Origin: Thermothelomyces thermophilus ATCC 42464
Taxonomy: Eukaryota; Ascomycota; Sordariomycetes; Sordariales; Chaetomiaceae
Assembly (NCBI RefSeq): GCF_000226095.1
Contig: NC_016474.1
Span: forward strand, 1,178,001 to 1,242,000
Length of the DNA stretch: 64,000 nt
Reading direction: 5' to 3'
This document shows positions 45,206-57,800 of the stretch, piece by piece; position 1 is the first letter of the stretch, and each line of letters opens with the position of its first letter. The notes beneath the pieces are model-generated. The model searched no databases. It saw only the letters and a list, made by a program, of their open reading frames with translations, and had not been told where the DNA came from. The position numbers were made by a program, and so were the translations under genes.

Positions 45206-47213
45206 TTACGCTGCTGAACGAGAACGAGACGAGAGAAAGAAAGGAAAGAAGAGAGAGAGACTCGCCGTGAACAAGACGGAGAGCACCAAGCTGAACGCGG
45301 CCGCGACGTAGACGGGAATGAACACCTCGCGGAGGGCCAAGACGATGGCGTCGGTGGCGGCGGCGCGCACCTCGGGCGACAGGGAGCTCAGGTAGGCGCC
45401 GCTGGTCCCCGAGACGGCCAGCTGGAGCTGCTCGCGCGACACGCCGGGGAGGACCGCGGCCAGGCGCGAGATGGCGCCGTTGACGAAGACGGCGCCGGCG
45501 ATGGCCAGGCCCAGCGCGATGCCGGACAGCTGTGCCAGCATCATGTAGCTGATGGCGTAGGCCATCTCGGCGGGCGGCGTGACGGCCTGGATGACGGCAT
45601 AGCCGGCCTGGATGAAGCAGCCGGTGCCGACCCCCGTCAGGATCTCGAATCCGTAGATCTGACCCTCTGGCGTGTCGGTGGTGATGCGAGCTGCCAAACT
45701 TGCCGGATCAGCTTTCCCAAGTCAAGAAGACATCCAGTGAGCGCCTCCTTGGTGGCAGGGTAAGTTTTAGTTATTAACGGAAACCGAGAAGGGGACGTAC
45801 ACAGCAGCACGCCGCCAACCAAGGTGAGGGCGCTTCCGAAGATGTACCAGGGCTGGAAGTAGCTGAAGCGTGACATGAGATGACCGTTGGCGAGGATCGT
45901 GGCGCTCAGGACAAAGATGAGTGGCAGCAGCCGAACGGCGGCCTGGATGGCGCTATCGCCCCTGGTGAACTGGAAGTAGAGCGGCACGTAGTAGATGGGG
46001 ACGAATCCGGCCGTGTTTACCGCAGCGGCGAGGCAGAAGAGGAGAACCGCGTTCCAGTTCTTCGTGAACTGGACGGGAAATATACGCGTCGTCAGCGTCG
46101 TGAAGACGGTGAACGTCTGCTGAAGGGCGAAGAGGATGAAGAGAGCGATCGAGACGATAAAGAGGGCGATGATCTGCCCGCTGTTCCACTCGTGCAGAGC
46201 GCCGCCGAGGTTGGTAGCCATGATCAGGGCCGTGATAGCGCCCATACTCAGGACCGTACCGATAATGTCGAACTCGCGAACCAAGGACAGGGACTTGGTG
46301 CCCGCGCGCGGCTTGAAGGACGGGATCCAAAAGAGGTACACAGGGGCGAAGAGACCGGCGACGCAAAGGTTGATGTAGAAGGCCCATCGCCAGGTGGCCG
46401 GCGACTCGACGAAGGCACCGCCAACGACGGGGCCCAGGACGGTGCCAATACCCCAGACCAGCCCGACAAAGCTCAAGTACCCGGGTCGCTCACGGTCCGA
46501 GGTGTTGACCGAGAGCAGCGTCATGACGCCGAGGTACATGCCGTTCCCACCCATGCCAGCAAGCACGCGGCCAACGATGAGCGCATCCATGCTGGGCGCC
46601 GCGCCGCAGATGGCCGAGCCGACGTTGAAGAGGATTGACGACAGGATATACAACCATTTTGCGTCGAACAAGCCGTATAACCTTCCAAATGGGAGCACAA
46701 CGGCCGCGCCACCGAGAAGGAATCTGAAGAAAACAGAAATTAGCCTGTATTAGACACCGGATCTCTTTGGGAAGGTAATGAGGAGTTCAACGGTAGACAG
46801 GGTGTAGCCTACCCTACTGACAGCCATGGCAGCTTCAGCACGTCGCCAAAGGCGTTGACTGCCGCCGGTGTGATATCGGCGACCACCGTGTTGTCGAGAG
46901 AATAGAGAAAGATGCTCGAAAGGATGGCAATGACGACCAAGACCCACTGTCACGCGAAATATTGGTCGAGGTCAGCTAAGATGCAATATAAATAGTTACC
47001 AACTACACGTCGTTTCCGCGCGCAGTAATTACTTACCAATATCCCGTGAATCTGTCTCGGAGATGCATTCGGGTCAGATTTGGCGGCCTCGTTTCCCGTC
47101 TTGGCAGGCAAGTTGGCTTCGAGGTTGGAGTCTGATGCAGTTCCTCCTTCTGATGGGCTCTCGCCGGTGGAATCAATGGGTTTCTCCTTGACGCATGTCG
47201 TTCCAGAGGCCAT
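45206..47213 (-). CDS. MFS drug/H+ antiporter, 4 exons
   Basis: Predicted 14-helix transporter of the plasma membrane. The model joins 47213-47037, 46946-46813, 46723-45801 and 45690-45206 (complement) and gives 572 residues. The N-terminus of about 55 residues is polar. Helix 1 carries FLYSLDNTVVADITP, the DHA14 motif. WLSVGFLLGGAAVVLPFG spans an exon junction and supports that splice. GRVLAGMGGNGMYLG is the helix-4 motif, and WRWAFYINLCVAG precedes helix 6. The last residues are Ser/Arg-rich. It lies 1.7 kb from a Zn2Cys6 regulator on the same strand. It may serve a different metabolite or act as a general pump. Membership of the cluster is uncertain, because an unrelated gene and 3.6 kb of empty sequence separate it. 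An in-frame Met codon at 47303 is a weaker start. Confidence 0.87.
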
Positions 47214-48912
47214 GGTGTCAGTGACCGTGTTGGTCTTATTCAACGTCTCTGTGCCTGGATGCGGGATGAAAGTTGGAATGGAAGACAGAAGAAGAATCAA
47301 CAAAAGTTTGTTAAGCCCAGGAGAGACATAAAGAACTTCGTGCTAAACCGTAGTTTCGTATTGGAAGATGCCCGAAGCGAGTTTGATCCAACTCAGAACA
47401 TGGGCGGAAGTGAATGAAATAACAGGGGACTGAAGCGACCTGGGATGGTGATTTGGTCAAGGCGAAAAATAATACACGAGCGACAGATGGTTGGTTCTCT
47501 GCTAGCCAAACACCACAACTTGATTAATAATGTAATTATGTTCCAGCTTAGAAATCGGGCCCGTGGATTAGGTAGAGTGTAAAGATGGAAAAGCGGCGTT
47601 GATGAGGGAAGTAAATCCTAGCGTTTTTTCCCTGTTTCTTTGGCAGCGTTAATTACAAGCAGTTTTTCCAAGAATGGAAATCACGGAATTGGTTTGCTTA
47701 CGTGACACCAGGCAGATCAGGTCATCACCTAATCGGTCAGAACCTGCTAGAGCATGAACACTTGATTAGGATCTATGAATAGGTAATGAGAGACAAACCA
47801 GTAGAAAAAGAAAAGAAAGGAGAGAATGCGGAAAAATTATCAGCACATTCCCTGCCAAAACTGCCCACGCTCAAAAACTCTTCGCCATCTCCTAAAGGTG
47901 TACCTCCAATCCGAGGGAATCATGGCATTGACATCGGCGGGCAGGCTTTCGCTTACCAATGTTACGGGTTAATTAGATGAGCGCGTAGTTTTGAGACGCC
48001 GCAAGTATAACTGCAGACCCCTCTGAGCTCCCAAACTGTATCTGAGTATACAAATCTAGGGACGGATAATAACTGTACTTCGTACATATACGTACATCAT
48101 GTTCTTTTCGTTCGAGTCTCTGCTTGTACACAAGTACCGTACGAGCCCGGTATCCTCAGTGGGCGCGAGCATCAGGTAATCACCTAACACCGCAGCGTGT
48201 CCGCTGGTGCTAATTACACCGCAGTAGCCTTCTTTGGGCCTTAGAATTCCATTCCATTCCCAGTTGGGTGGTCTTATCACGTATATGTCCTGTGCGCACT
48301 GTGGTTTCCTAGTGAATTTCCTAGTTGGGTAACCTTGTGCTGCTTTGTAATACGGAGAAGACGGCTTGCGCTAAACCAAAAATAGGACTCCGAGAATATT
48401 TCCTGTTTCGGAAACAGGAAAGATGCCGATTTGATGGTTTGTCAGGGCCTCCAATCCAGACTGTGGAACCACGAGCTGAGTTTCCCAGGGAAGGCAGTGA
48501 AATGAATCCTTATTCATAATATATACTGTAGCGAGTCCCTTCAGTATACATGCACTCGTTCCGTACACTCGTTGGATGCCGCTAGGCAAGTACATACATC
48601 GTTCATTACTTATCGCCCAAGATCACTCAGAACCAACAGCTCGACTCTACCAAGACGGGATTGGTGCTAAACTTGACAAAAAGGGCAGAAAAGTCACTGC
48701 AGCATCGGACCCCTATCTTCAGACGGGTAGGTTGTGATAAGAGTGCGTGAAATTGGGATACATGTACTCTACAGAGAACGCTTAGGGCCATTCTAATATT
48801 CCACGTCTAATTAATCATTGTAATACGTGTTTACATGGACTTTCAGATCATGTGAATCCGTTGCTCCCGCTTCAGAACAACTAATAACTATAACAAATGT
48901 AATAATGCCGTC
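47214..48912. other. Intergenic region
   Basis: About 1.7 kb between two genes on the same strand, so it holds the MFS promoter and the regulator 3' UTR. No gene or clear repeat was seen. Confidence 0.5.
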
Positions 48913-49288
48913 TCACCCGGTCGACCAGACGTGTAAGACGACGCGCAGCGCGTCCTCGATATCCGCCTCGGCCTTGGAGAGGCGCGCCATCATGGACTCG
49001 ATCTTGGAACGGCGCGCCTGGTTGCGGGCGCCTTCACACGCGCGCTCGAGGCGCAGAAGCAGCTTCCGGAAATCCCTGGTCTGCAGCCTCAGGAGCGCGC
49101 GGATCATGTGGACCTGCTCCTCGTCCGAGTACCGGCTCCGGAAGTCTTCCGAGAACATCAGGGGGTTGCACGCAACAGTGTTGGCGGCGCGCCCCGACGA
49201 GCGGCAGAAGAGCTGGGCGGGCAGCGGCCCGGAACCGACGGCCGCGGACCAAGGTGGCGGCTGGGGCACGGAACGGAGAGAATCTGAG

Positions 49289-49323
<35 letters not shown>

Positions 49324-50765
49324 GGAGGAGAGTAACGACGACGACGAAATCGAATGGCTTCCCGAGTCGCTGCCCTGCTGGCTGGCCAAAATGGCTCCCG
49401 CACGCTTGATGCGCGAATGAATACACTCGAACATTTCGGTCAGCCGGTCGCAGACGATGAGGCGCACCGTGTGAATGGTGGGGAGATCGAGACACTTGGG
49501 GCAGTCGAGCGGCTTGCAGCACTGGAATACCAGCCATTTCTGCAGGTGCAGCACCTGGTCCAGCGAAAGGGTGGTGATGCGGAACTCGTCGTCGTCCAGC
49601 TGCTGCACCACGCGGACGAGGTCGCTAAGGCACGAGCACGGCGGTGAGCTCTTTTGGCTAATGGGGACCGGCGCGGGTGACACTCCCGAAAGCACCCCGA
49701 ATTGGCCGGGTGATGGCGGGGCAGCGTCCAGCGCAAGCATGGTCGGCAGTTCTTGAGCGGTGGTGGTCTCGGTGGCATTGCTGGGGATGGTTTCGGGGAC
49801 GGTCCGGGCCTGTCCCTGTGTGAGGGGGTTGTTGCTCTGAGCCAGGGCAGCGGATAGGTACGAGCCTAGAGTGTTGGAGGCGTCTTTTCGGGGTGGCTTG
49901 CTCGCCCGGTGTGGATCACTGCTCCCGCTATGGGCAGGGCCGATGCCGGATGGGATATCAAGCACAATACCATCTAGCCCAGGCTCGCCCATGTTGATGT
50001 CTAGTCCCTCAACGGCATCCACTGCCGCGGAAGAAACCGTCAGCCATGCTGCCAAGGCCTGGTTCATCACCAAATCCACCACGACAGACTCACGGTTGAA
50101 CAAATGGCCGTCGAGCGGATCAACGCCGACCGACTCGGGGGTTCTTAGTGCGGGTTGGTCTTGCTTCTGCTCCCGCTGCTCCCGCTGCTCCCGCTGCTCC
50201 CGCTGCTGCTGCTGCTGCTGCTTCTCGTGCGAGCTTGAACCTGTCGGCTCGATCGCTATTAGCCCCTTGGACCCGTTTGGCGCCTCTACCCCATCAGCCG
50301 AAGGGGATTCTGACGAGTCGGCGCGCGAGGGATCGCCCTGCTGGGGAGACGCTTCGCCCGACTTTTGCCATGCGAGATTGCTTGACGATGATGAGCTACT
50401 AATGCTGCCGATTATATTGCTGGGCTGCGACGATGTCCACGGATACGGCCGCGACTTGCTCTGCCTGCCGCCACCATCGCCGGCGGGGAAGACGCACTCG
50501 ATCAACCTGGCGCGACACCGGTCGCAGTTGAAGGAGCTGCCAGTGCATCGGAGCTGCGGAACAGACGACGAAACGGTTAGTTGGCCTGCGCGGGCCGGAC
50601 TGTTTGGAAATGGGAGCCGACATTTGCAGATTACCAAAAGCGGGATTTAATTACCTTTTTGGTTTGGCAGGCGACACAGGCTGGGCGCCGTGTCTGGCGG
50701 GCGCGATCTCTAATAACCGCTCTAGGACCTCCTCCAGCTGCGCTGCGCCGCACGACCTGTTCCAT
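48913..50765 (-). CDS. Zn2Cys6 transcription factor, AflR-like, 2 exons
   Basis: Predicted nuclear DNA-binding regulator. The model joins 50765-50655 and 50553-48913 (complement) across a 101-nt intron and gives 583 residues. An in-frame ATG at 50816 would add 17 residues. The intron splits the zinc cluster. Splicing gives Cys-x2-Cys-x6-Cys-x6-Cys-x2-Cys-x6-Cys (CVACQTKKLRC, then CDRCRARLIEC), a perfect binuclear site. The middle is low in complexity, with poly-Gln, Arg-Glu-Gln repeats and poly-Ser. The C-terminal part, with CSCLSDLVRVVQQL and a Cys-rich CCKPLDCPKC segment, resembles the AflR-type regulatory domain of secondary-metabolite clusters. No regulator lies inside 3.5-39 kb, so this is the nearest candidate to control the PKS-NRPS cluster. 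It could equally regulate the adjacent MFS gene. Confidence 0.88.
49285..49332 (-). repeat. GGA-type microsatellite coding poly-Ser
   Basis: A purine-rich triplet run inside the Zn2Cys6 regulator, read on the minus strand as a run of about fifteen serines. Confidence 0.85.
50167..50222 (-). repeat. Tandem REQ-coding 9-bp repeat and poly-Gln
   Basis: Four copies of a 9-bp CTGCTCCCG unit followed by CTG triplets. On the minus strand they code six glutamines and then Arg-Glu-Gln repeats in the regulator. Confidence 0.85.
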
Positions 50766-52337
50766 CCCGCCGCCCGCCTCATTTTGGCTACCTGAGGCTC
50801 GAAGTGTGATAAACATCGCCTTTCTGTTTATGTAGGAAGGAACGAAAGCGTGAGCTCGAATCTAATTAGTGGCCGAGCACCTCGGCAGGAATCTCCTCGG
50901 AAGGTTGTTGAGTGGAGAAATTGGTGAGAAATGCGGCAACGCTCAACCGGGAAGCAACGTCTCGATCGCTGCCCGCGCCGTAGCGTTTTTTTGGGGGGGG
51001 GGGGGAGGGAGGGGGGCTTTGATTTCTCAGCAGTGGCCCCCTGTTGGACTAGTCCAATTGAACAAGCCTTGAATCTGAGTGGACGAATTGCAACAGCAAG
51101 TGCACAGTGCTCGTACAGTGCTGCCCGGGTGAGCAAGGCGGCATCAGAGAGGGGGGATGTAGATCAGCACCAGTGTATGTCTAAATCCAGGCTTGGAAGA
51201 GTGACTCGGGTTCTTGTAACTTCAATAGGTCGAGTCAGACAAATAGATGGCCCTTCCCCTGGTCAGAGTGAGACAGAAGGCCACGATAGCCTTTTGTGTG
51301 TGGAGAGGTAAAGAACTTGATTGCCTGTCTGTACTCTGTAGTTACTCAAGTCTCCGGGCGAGGTTTTACTAGTAGATAATTACATGTCCAATTTGCCGGA
51401 AAAGGAACAAATGCATGCAAAAATCCCGCCTACCTCCTGGCCAGCCTTGAACCGTGGCCGCCCAAGAAATATTACAGTCTGGTTTAGCTCAAGGATACTG
51501 GTCCTCCATCTGCCGCCGGGAATAATTAGGACTTGGGTCCTGACATGATACCGTAGAGTCGCCGTAGCTATTAGTCGTAATTCGCTCCACTAACAACTCG
51601 GAGCACGTATTAGTGTTATTCACGAAATGTTCCTTGGTTCTTTAAACTTCCTTATTTCGTTTTAGAAGTGTCACTAGATCCAGTGCCGGGTTGGTTCGAA
51701 CCGGAGCCGCTAGTAGAGCGCAAAGCTCCAGTGCCCTGGGGAGCCGAGCCAGCTTGCGATGCACTCCATCGGTCTCCGGCCGACTGTGCGCGAGCTGCAA
51801 AGCCGCCAGAGCTCATGTCACCGCCGCTTTTGGCCTGTTATGTCGTTAGAAAGACAATTTCTGGACGACAAAATACTGGGAGACTCAACTTGAGAGGACT
51901 GGACTCGCGAGGAATCCGATTTGGTCATATCATGTCGAGGCATCTTGGATGAGGCAGTTACAAAGCTGGGTTTAAGCAGATGTTGAAGCGATGTCTTGAT
52001 GATTTAAGGGGTCGGCAAAGGGGAAAAAACTCGATAAGAGAGGGGGGAGTGCCAGTTAGATATATTTCCCACGTCTGTTCGGTATAGGAAATGATAGAGT
52101 CATCGTCTAATAGGAACTCCCCTTTTGCGTAACACCCTATCTCGAGTGACGTATAATTTACGGCACTCGGTCTGACGACTTCCCATACTTGACACTTCGG
52201 CATGGTGACATCAAATAAGGTTTTCAGCCAAGGTTTCGACGCCGAATCTGCCGCCGCGGCCCTCCATCATAGTGTCAGCTCGAGCTCAGCGCGCTCGCCG
52301 TCGCCACCTCGCCGAGGTCGCCGTCGCTGGCGTTGTC
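50766..52337. other. Intergenic region
   Basis: About 1.6 kb. The first few hundred bases should be the regulator promoter. A T/G-rich homopolymer tract lies at about 50986-51016. No further gene was supported. Confidence 0.5.
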
Positions 52338-52680
52338 CTAGACGGCGGAGCAGCGTAGCACGCGCATGTTCGGCGCGGCGCGGAAGAGCTTGGCGAGCTG
52401 GCTCAGCCCGAGCCGGTCTGGCATCCAGTACGACGCCAGCTCCCACGCCAGCTCGACCGAGACCAGGCGCGGTAGCGCCAGCGGCGCTCTGAGGTAGCAG
52501 ATGGACGGCAGGAGGACGACGTCCTCGAGAACCTCGATCTCCGGGCACAGGGTCGCAAGCAGCGAAGGCCTGTCGGCGCTGACGACATCGAACTCGAAGG
52601 GGGGCCAAGCTGTCGCTGCTGCCGAAGTTCTCAAAGTTGCCCTGTCTTCACTGCCTTCACGCTTGGCACGCATGCTCGGT
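52338..52680 (-). pseudogene. Possible F-box/LRR-like protein fragment
   Basis: A minus-strand frame of about 115 residues contains leucine-rich text such as PEIEVLEDVVLLPSICYL and LPRLVSVELAWELASYW, and ends in NMRVLRCSAV and a stop. The spacing resembles the C-terminal leucine-rich part of fungal F-box proteins. Its 5' side runs into a transposon-end relic and there is no F-box, so it is taken as a gene fragment. The family call is weak. Confidence 0.3.
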
Positions 52681-52745
52681 AGGTAAGATTCACTTGAAAT
52701 GGCCTGCGAAGTCTGCCTAGGCAACCAAGGTTGACCCGCTAGGTA

Positions 52746-52800
52746 AGTCGGAGCCCCTAGATTTGGACTAACCCCCCATTTAGACCACTCTACAAACCTA
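52746..52800 (+). mobile_element. Pogo-like terminal repeat relic (left end)
   Basis: After TA the sequence AGTCGGAGCCCCTAGATTTG matches the terminal repeat family seen at 30906-30960 and 36550. It continues with AACCCCCCATTTAGACCAC, where the changes are C-to-T as in RIP. The element ran to the right; no matching right end was found before the esterase relic. Confidence 0.5.
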
Positions 52801-53216
52801 TACCCCTTTTTCAACCTAACCAACCACTTCAATTTATCATAAGATTATCAATTTTAAACCAAACTAATTACAGGTAATATATCTAGTAACGCTCCGAAAA
52901 CCCCACAGTAAGGTAAGCCGCCCATAATCCGTACATAGATACATACTCGGTATTTACAGCACAAGATGGAGAGGATCCTGCATGCAGCTACAGGGATTCT
53001 GGGCGGAACAACAAGGAGTGACAAGCACAAGGGGCCGCGATTCAGGCCCGCGGTTATTTATGTACTGTACATACATACAGAATATATACCAGCTTACTCT
53101 TATTATTAATAACCCGCGGAGCTATGTCAGCGCTCAATGGAAAACATGCTCACCTTTATATCTGTGGAGAGCACTCTCCTTGCCATCGCAGGGATAATAA
53201 GGTTGACAAACAAGCG

Positions 53217-53940
53217 ATGGCCAGCTGGCTCATCTCGTCGCTTCTGACCGCCGCCAGCCTAGCATTGCTGGTGTTGCCGATCGACGCCTCGCCCTCGCCG
53301 GCGCACCTTCGATCGTCGATAACATTCAGAGACAACAGCAGCACCGTCCCGGTTGTCAGAGTATTGAACGGCTCGTATGCGGGCGTACACTCGGCCGAGT
53401 TTAACCAGGACTTCTTCCTAGGTATGCCATATGTGCAGAAGGCGCCCTTGCTTCACCGTCTCGCAACCTCTGAATTCGTCTTGGGAGGGCGTGCGGAATG
53501 CCACCGCCTATCCGAAGCACTGCATCGGCTACGGCGGTGACAATGTCGGATACGAGCTCTCCGAGGACTGCCTGTACCTCAACGTCGTCCGGCCCGCCGG
53601 CATTTCGGAGACGGCTGGCCTGCCTGCGCGCCCTCCAGCTCGACGACCTGCACCGGGCGCTCAACAGCATCACCACCACCGCCGTCGACGGCGTCCCCCT
53701 CGCCCACCGGTTCCCGCCCATCCTGGACGGCGACTTCGTCGCCGACTACCCGTCCAAGCAGCTGCGCGAGGGCGCTTCCCCCGAGTGCGCGCGCTGATCG
53801 GCACCAACTCGGACGGGGGTCGTCGTTTCGCGCGGGCTTCGGTCCGGACGGCGGCGGCGGCATCGGCCAGAACATGGTCTGGTCCGAGGAGGGCAGCGAC
53901 GTCGAGATGGACAGCTTCCGGGCCCAGGGCATCAACTATT
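53217..53940 (+). pseudogene. Type-B carboxylesterase pseudogene
   Basis: The start MASWLISSLLTAASLALL is a good secretion signal. It is followed by VRVLNGSYAGVHS and FFLGMPYVQ, the N-terminal pattern of secreted fungal type-B carboxylesterases and lipases. The frame shifts near 53455, after which SEDCLYLNVVRPAG is the second family motif. The region that should carry the GESAGG nucleophile (some 200 or more residues) is missing, and text from the C-terminal half (PPILDGDFVADYPS, then ALIGTNSDGG) follows directly, again with frame changes. A Fot1-like transposon cuts the remaining tail at 53942. Beyond the transposon, after 63341, a few codons in the same style (SRIALLF) could be the end of the gene. 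It is a dead gene. Confidence 0.75.
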
Positions 53941-54458
53941 TAAGTCGGACCCCCCATATACCGACCACCCCCATTTTCCGACCGCTTGGCAAACCTTGGC
54001 ACCCACAACTACCTATCTTCTTCAACCACATATATTACAGACCTGTTCAACCAACTATAATACAGGAAGCCGTTGATTCTACACTTTCTAAGCCACTCTC
54101 TTTGGCAGTAGGGTCCTCTATACAGCCGGCTTCCATCTAGGCCTAGTAGATCTATTTAATCATTGTAAACTGCTCGTTTAGATCTACTATTACCCTCTTC
54201 CTCTTTAACGGCCGGGCTACTTCTAACTATACCTTTAGAGCTTTATTTTCCTATTATAACTAAGCTAACTTAAAGTCCTTCTAATTAAAAGCTTTCTTAG
54301 CCTTCCTAAATAGGAGCCTATATATAGAAGGGTATTAAATCTTAGTAAATAGATTAGTTAGCTAACTATATAAGTCTAACTTCCTTTATAATATATTAAA
54401 AATTAGATTAATAGCTCCTTTTAAAGGCTAAGAGTATTAAATAGGTTCTAGAGTCTAT

Positions 54459-54879
54459 TGTGACAAACCTAACTTAGACTTCTTCTAAAAGGGTTTAGAC
54501 AAAGGTAGATTAAGCGAAACAAGTGTATAGGTCATCTAAGGGATTCGGTAAAGCTAAAGGGTTTATAATAACGCTAGAGTTATCTCGTATAATATTTAAC
54601 GATACTTAGTATAAGTACTATATTATAGGTTACTATTACTAGTAAACTCCTAAAGTCTACTATAACGAGTGACTATCTATATATATATATAATCCTAGGA
54701 TTACTCTTTACCTAGTAATCCTTTACTATCTAGATTATAGCTATAGTAATGATCCTATAGTATATAGATCACTTTGCTAAGCATGATCCTTTCCTAATTA
54801 GTCCGTTCGTATCTACTATCCTATTAGCCTATTAGGGGAGGTAGCTTAGGCGGTGTCCTATATATATATTTCCGTAATA
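54459..54879 (-). repeat. LTR (3' LTR of the minus-strand element)
   Basis: A 421-bp direct repeat, aligned along its full length with 61565-61985. The differences seen are nearly all transitions. Confidence 0.85.
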
Positions 54880-57800
54880 TAATGCCCCTCCTTTAAGGCT
54901 TTTAACCCGAAAGCCTATCTTAGGCTGTCTTAAATAGCGCTAATAACCCTTAGTAAGTTGTCTCCTATGTTTCCCTCTTTCCTCTATATACTGCTAACGA
55001 CATATCTCGTATAGCAAAGCGTTCGACGAAAAGGTCTGTAAAGACCAAGGAGCGTATTACCTTAGCTACTATTATTAACGAGCTAAGGTTCGAAGTGATG
55101 CCTTATTCTTATTATTTTTCTTACGGCCTCTATTACTATATAATAAAGAGTTCTTCTTATTACGGCGAATGCATTTATCGTAGGAGGTCGTATAATGGTT
55201 CTAGGGTTCTGGTCTTGTCTTGTCTATATCCCCTTATTAGTATATTTTCCCTATACTAACTTTTATAGTATCTTATATTATAGATAAGTTAAAGCGTCTT
55301 AACTAACTAGAATAAGATGCTAAGGAGGCTCTTTATACCGATCGCGATTTATTAGTAAAAACGTAATATCATTTAGATAAGTCTCTAGCTCGTTTAGACT
55401 ATATTTATCGTTAAAAGCGATTATTATTATCTTAAGGGTTAGAAATAGTTTACTAGGGTCTTATATCTTTAGATAAATTAGAAGAGGTAGAGTAATAGGA
55501 ATTAGGGGCGGTTCTAGGTATATAGCTTAATAGTAGTATTAATATTATTAACTAGGGCGCTATCTTCGATTTTGTCCTAGTTTTGCTTTTAGTTAATCTA
55601 GGTTCTAGTAATAGAACTATTCTAGTTTCTTAGGATAGTTTAAATTCTTAACTAGTTCTTATAAGTTATCTTCTAGTCTAAAATCGAGCTATTTGACTAG
55701 ATACTATAGTTCCCTATTAATAATATATAAATCTAAAATTTCTTCGACGTCCTATTCTTCCTCTTTGTCTTCTACTTCAATGTACGTAGTAATCTTAGCG
55801 TTTTCCGGTGCTAGTTCGAGAAGTGAAATATGAAAAATATCCGTCCGTAGTTATATAGATAATAGTAATAATAGTCGGTAGTTAGATGTCGAAATTCGTT
55901 CTTTAATAATAAAGGGTCTAACCTTCTTAAAGTCTAGCTTTATACCTAGTCGTTTGGTTTATAAGTTTTATATAATTAGGTAGACTTTGTCTCCCCTCTC
56001 TAGGCAAGGTCCTTCGAGCCTATATTTATCATAGTAGCCCTTTATTCTAGTTCTAATAAACTTGAGTTCCTTTTTAAGCTTCTTATATAGTATATATATC
56101 TACTTTACTTTAACTATTACTTTTAGTATTATAACCTCTAGCCCTTGCCTAAGGTCTACTTTATATCCGTAATTCGTAAAGAATAGTATGACTTTGGTTG
56201 TTTCTATTAGTATTATATTATAAGCGAGTTATACTATTAGTAATAGTATAACCTAGTTGTCTTACTAATAGTTAATGTAAGAATAGAGATACTACTTAAT
56301 AACTTAGTTTAGTCGTTCCGTTAATCTATCGGTCTATAGGTAATATACCGTTAATAGCTTGCTATTAACGCCTAATTGTTATATTAACACTTACTAGAAC
56401 TTCGATATAAACTTAGTATCTTCATTAGTAATCTATTCTTATAGCTAGGTATATACTAATATAACTTGCCGATAGATTATATCTACTAACTGTTCCGCTA
56501 TCTAGGACTCCTTATAGGGAAAGAAGTATATCTATTTAGTTAGGCGGTCTACTATAGTAAGAATACTATCGTAGATTACTCTTATAGCCGTATCCTTAGA
56601 TTCTAGCAGTTTCGTAATAAAGTCTATTATAACTAAACTCTATAGTTTGTCAGCTATTAGCAGTAGCTAAAGTAGCCTATATAGCTTATATTATACTATT
56701 TTACTTTGATTATAGATGTCGTAGTTCTATACGACTTCCTTAACTCGTACCGTTAACTATAGAAAGTTATAGTGTTTCTTGACTTATATAATAGTCTTTA
56801 TAACTCCTTTATATCCTCTAAGTTTCGATTTATAGAGTTCTCGAATCATTTATAGCTATTGATCCCTATCGTAAATATATACTTTGCCTTGGTACTAGAG
56901 TTTCCTATCTTTTTCTTCTACTCTGTTAGGTACTACTAGTCTAGGTGCTATTTAATACTATACCTTATTGATTCTTTCTTCTCGAAAGATCGTATAATAT
57001 TCTAGGAACAGGTCGAGTAGATTATCTTCTATAGGTATTTATATTTCGTGATATAGCGTTCCGTCTATTCATTCCTTAAATAACAGTGGCGTTGTTTCCG
57101 TTCGTCCTTCCGTATAATCCGTTCGTCAACTTAAAGTGTCTACTTATTAGTTCTCTTTACCCTTCTTATAGTAGATCTTAAAATTGAATTCTATAAGGAA
57201 TTCTACCTATCGTATTTGTCGTCTATTAAGCTCCTTTATTATCGTAAAGTACCGTAAGTTCTTATAATCTATATATACTTATACTAGTTCGATTATATCG
57301 CTAAGATATAGTCGTTATTCTTTAAAAGCTTTAATAATTATAAGTAGTTCCTTATTATAGATTAGATAATTAAGACGTAGTCTATTAAGTTTCTTTAAAA
57401 CGAAGGCTATAGGATATAGCTTCCCTTGTTTATCTTATTATTCTAATTGTCTTCTAATAGCGTAGTCTAAAGCGTCCGTTTCTACTTTAAATGGCTTTTT
57501 AGGGTCTAGTAACACTAATACTAGATCTTTAGTAATGGTATTACAGATCTATATAAATACTTACTTATATTACCTTTCCTATTAGAATTTAGCGTTCTTC
57601 TTAGTAAGTTCGTATAAAGGTTATACGATCGCTCTAAAGTTCCTAATAAATATCTGGTAAAAGTTCGTAAACCTAATAAAACTTTGTACTTCCGTAATTA
57701 ATGTCGGTTGTAGCTAATTCTTAATAGCTTTAACCTTTAAAGGTTCTATCCGAATTTGTCCTAGGGATATCTTATATCCTAAAAACACTGTCTTCCTAAT

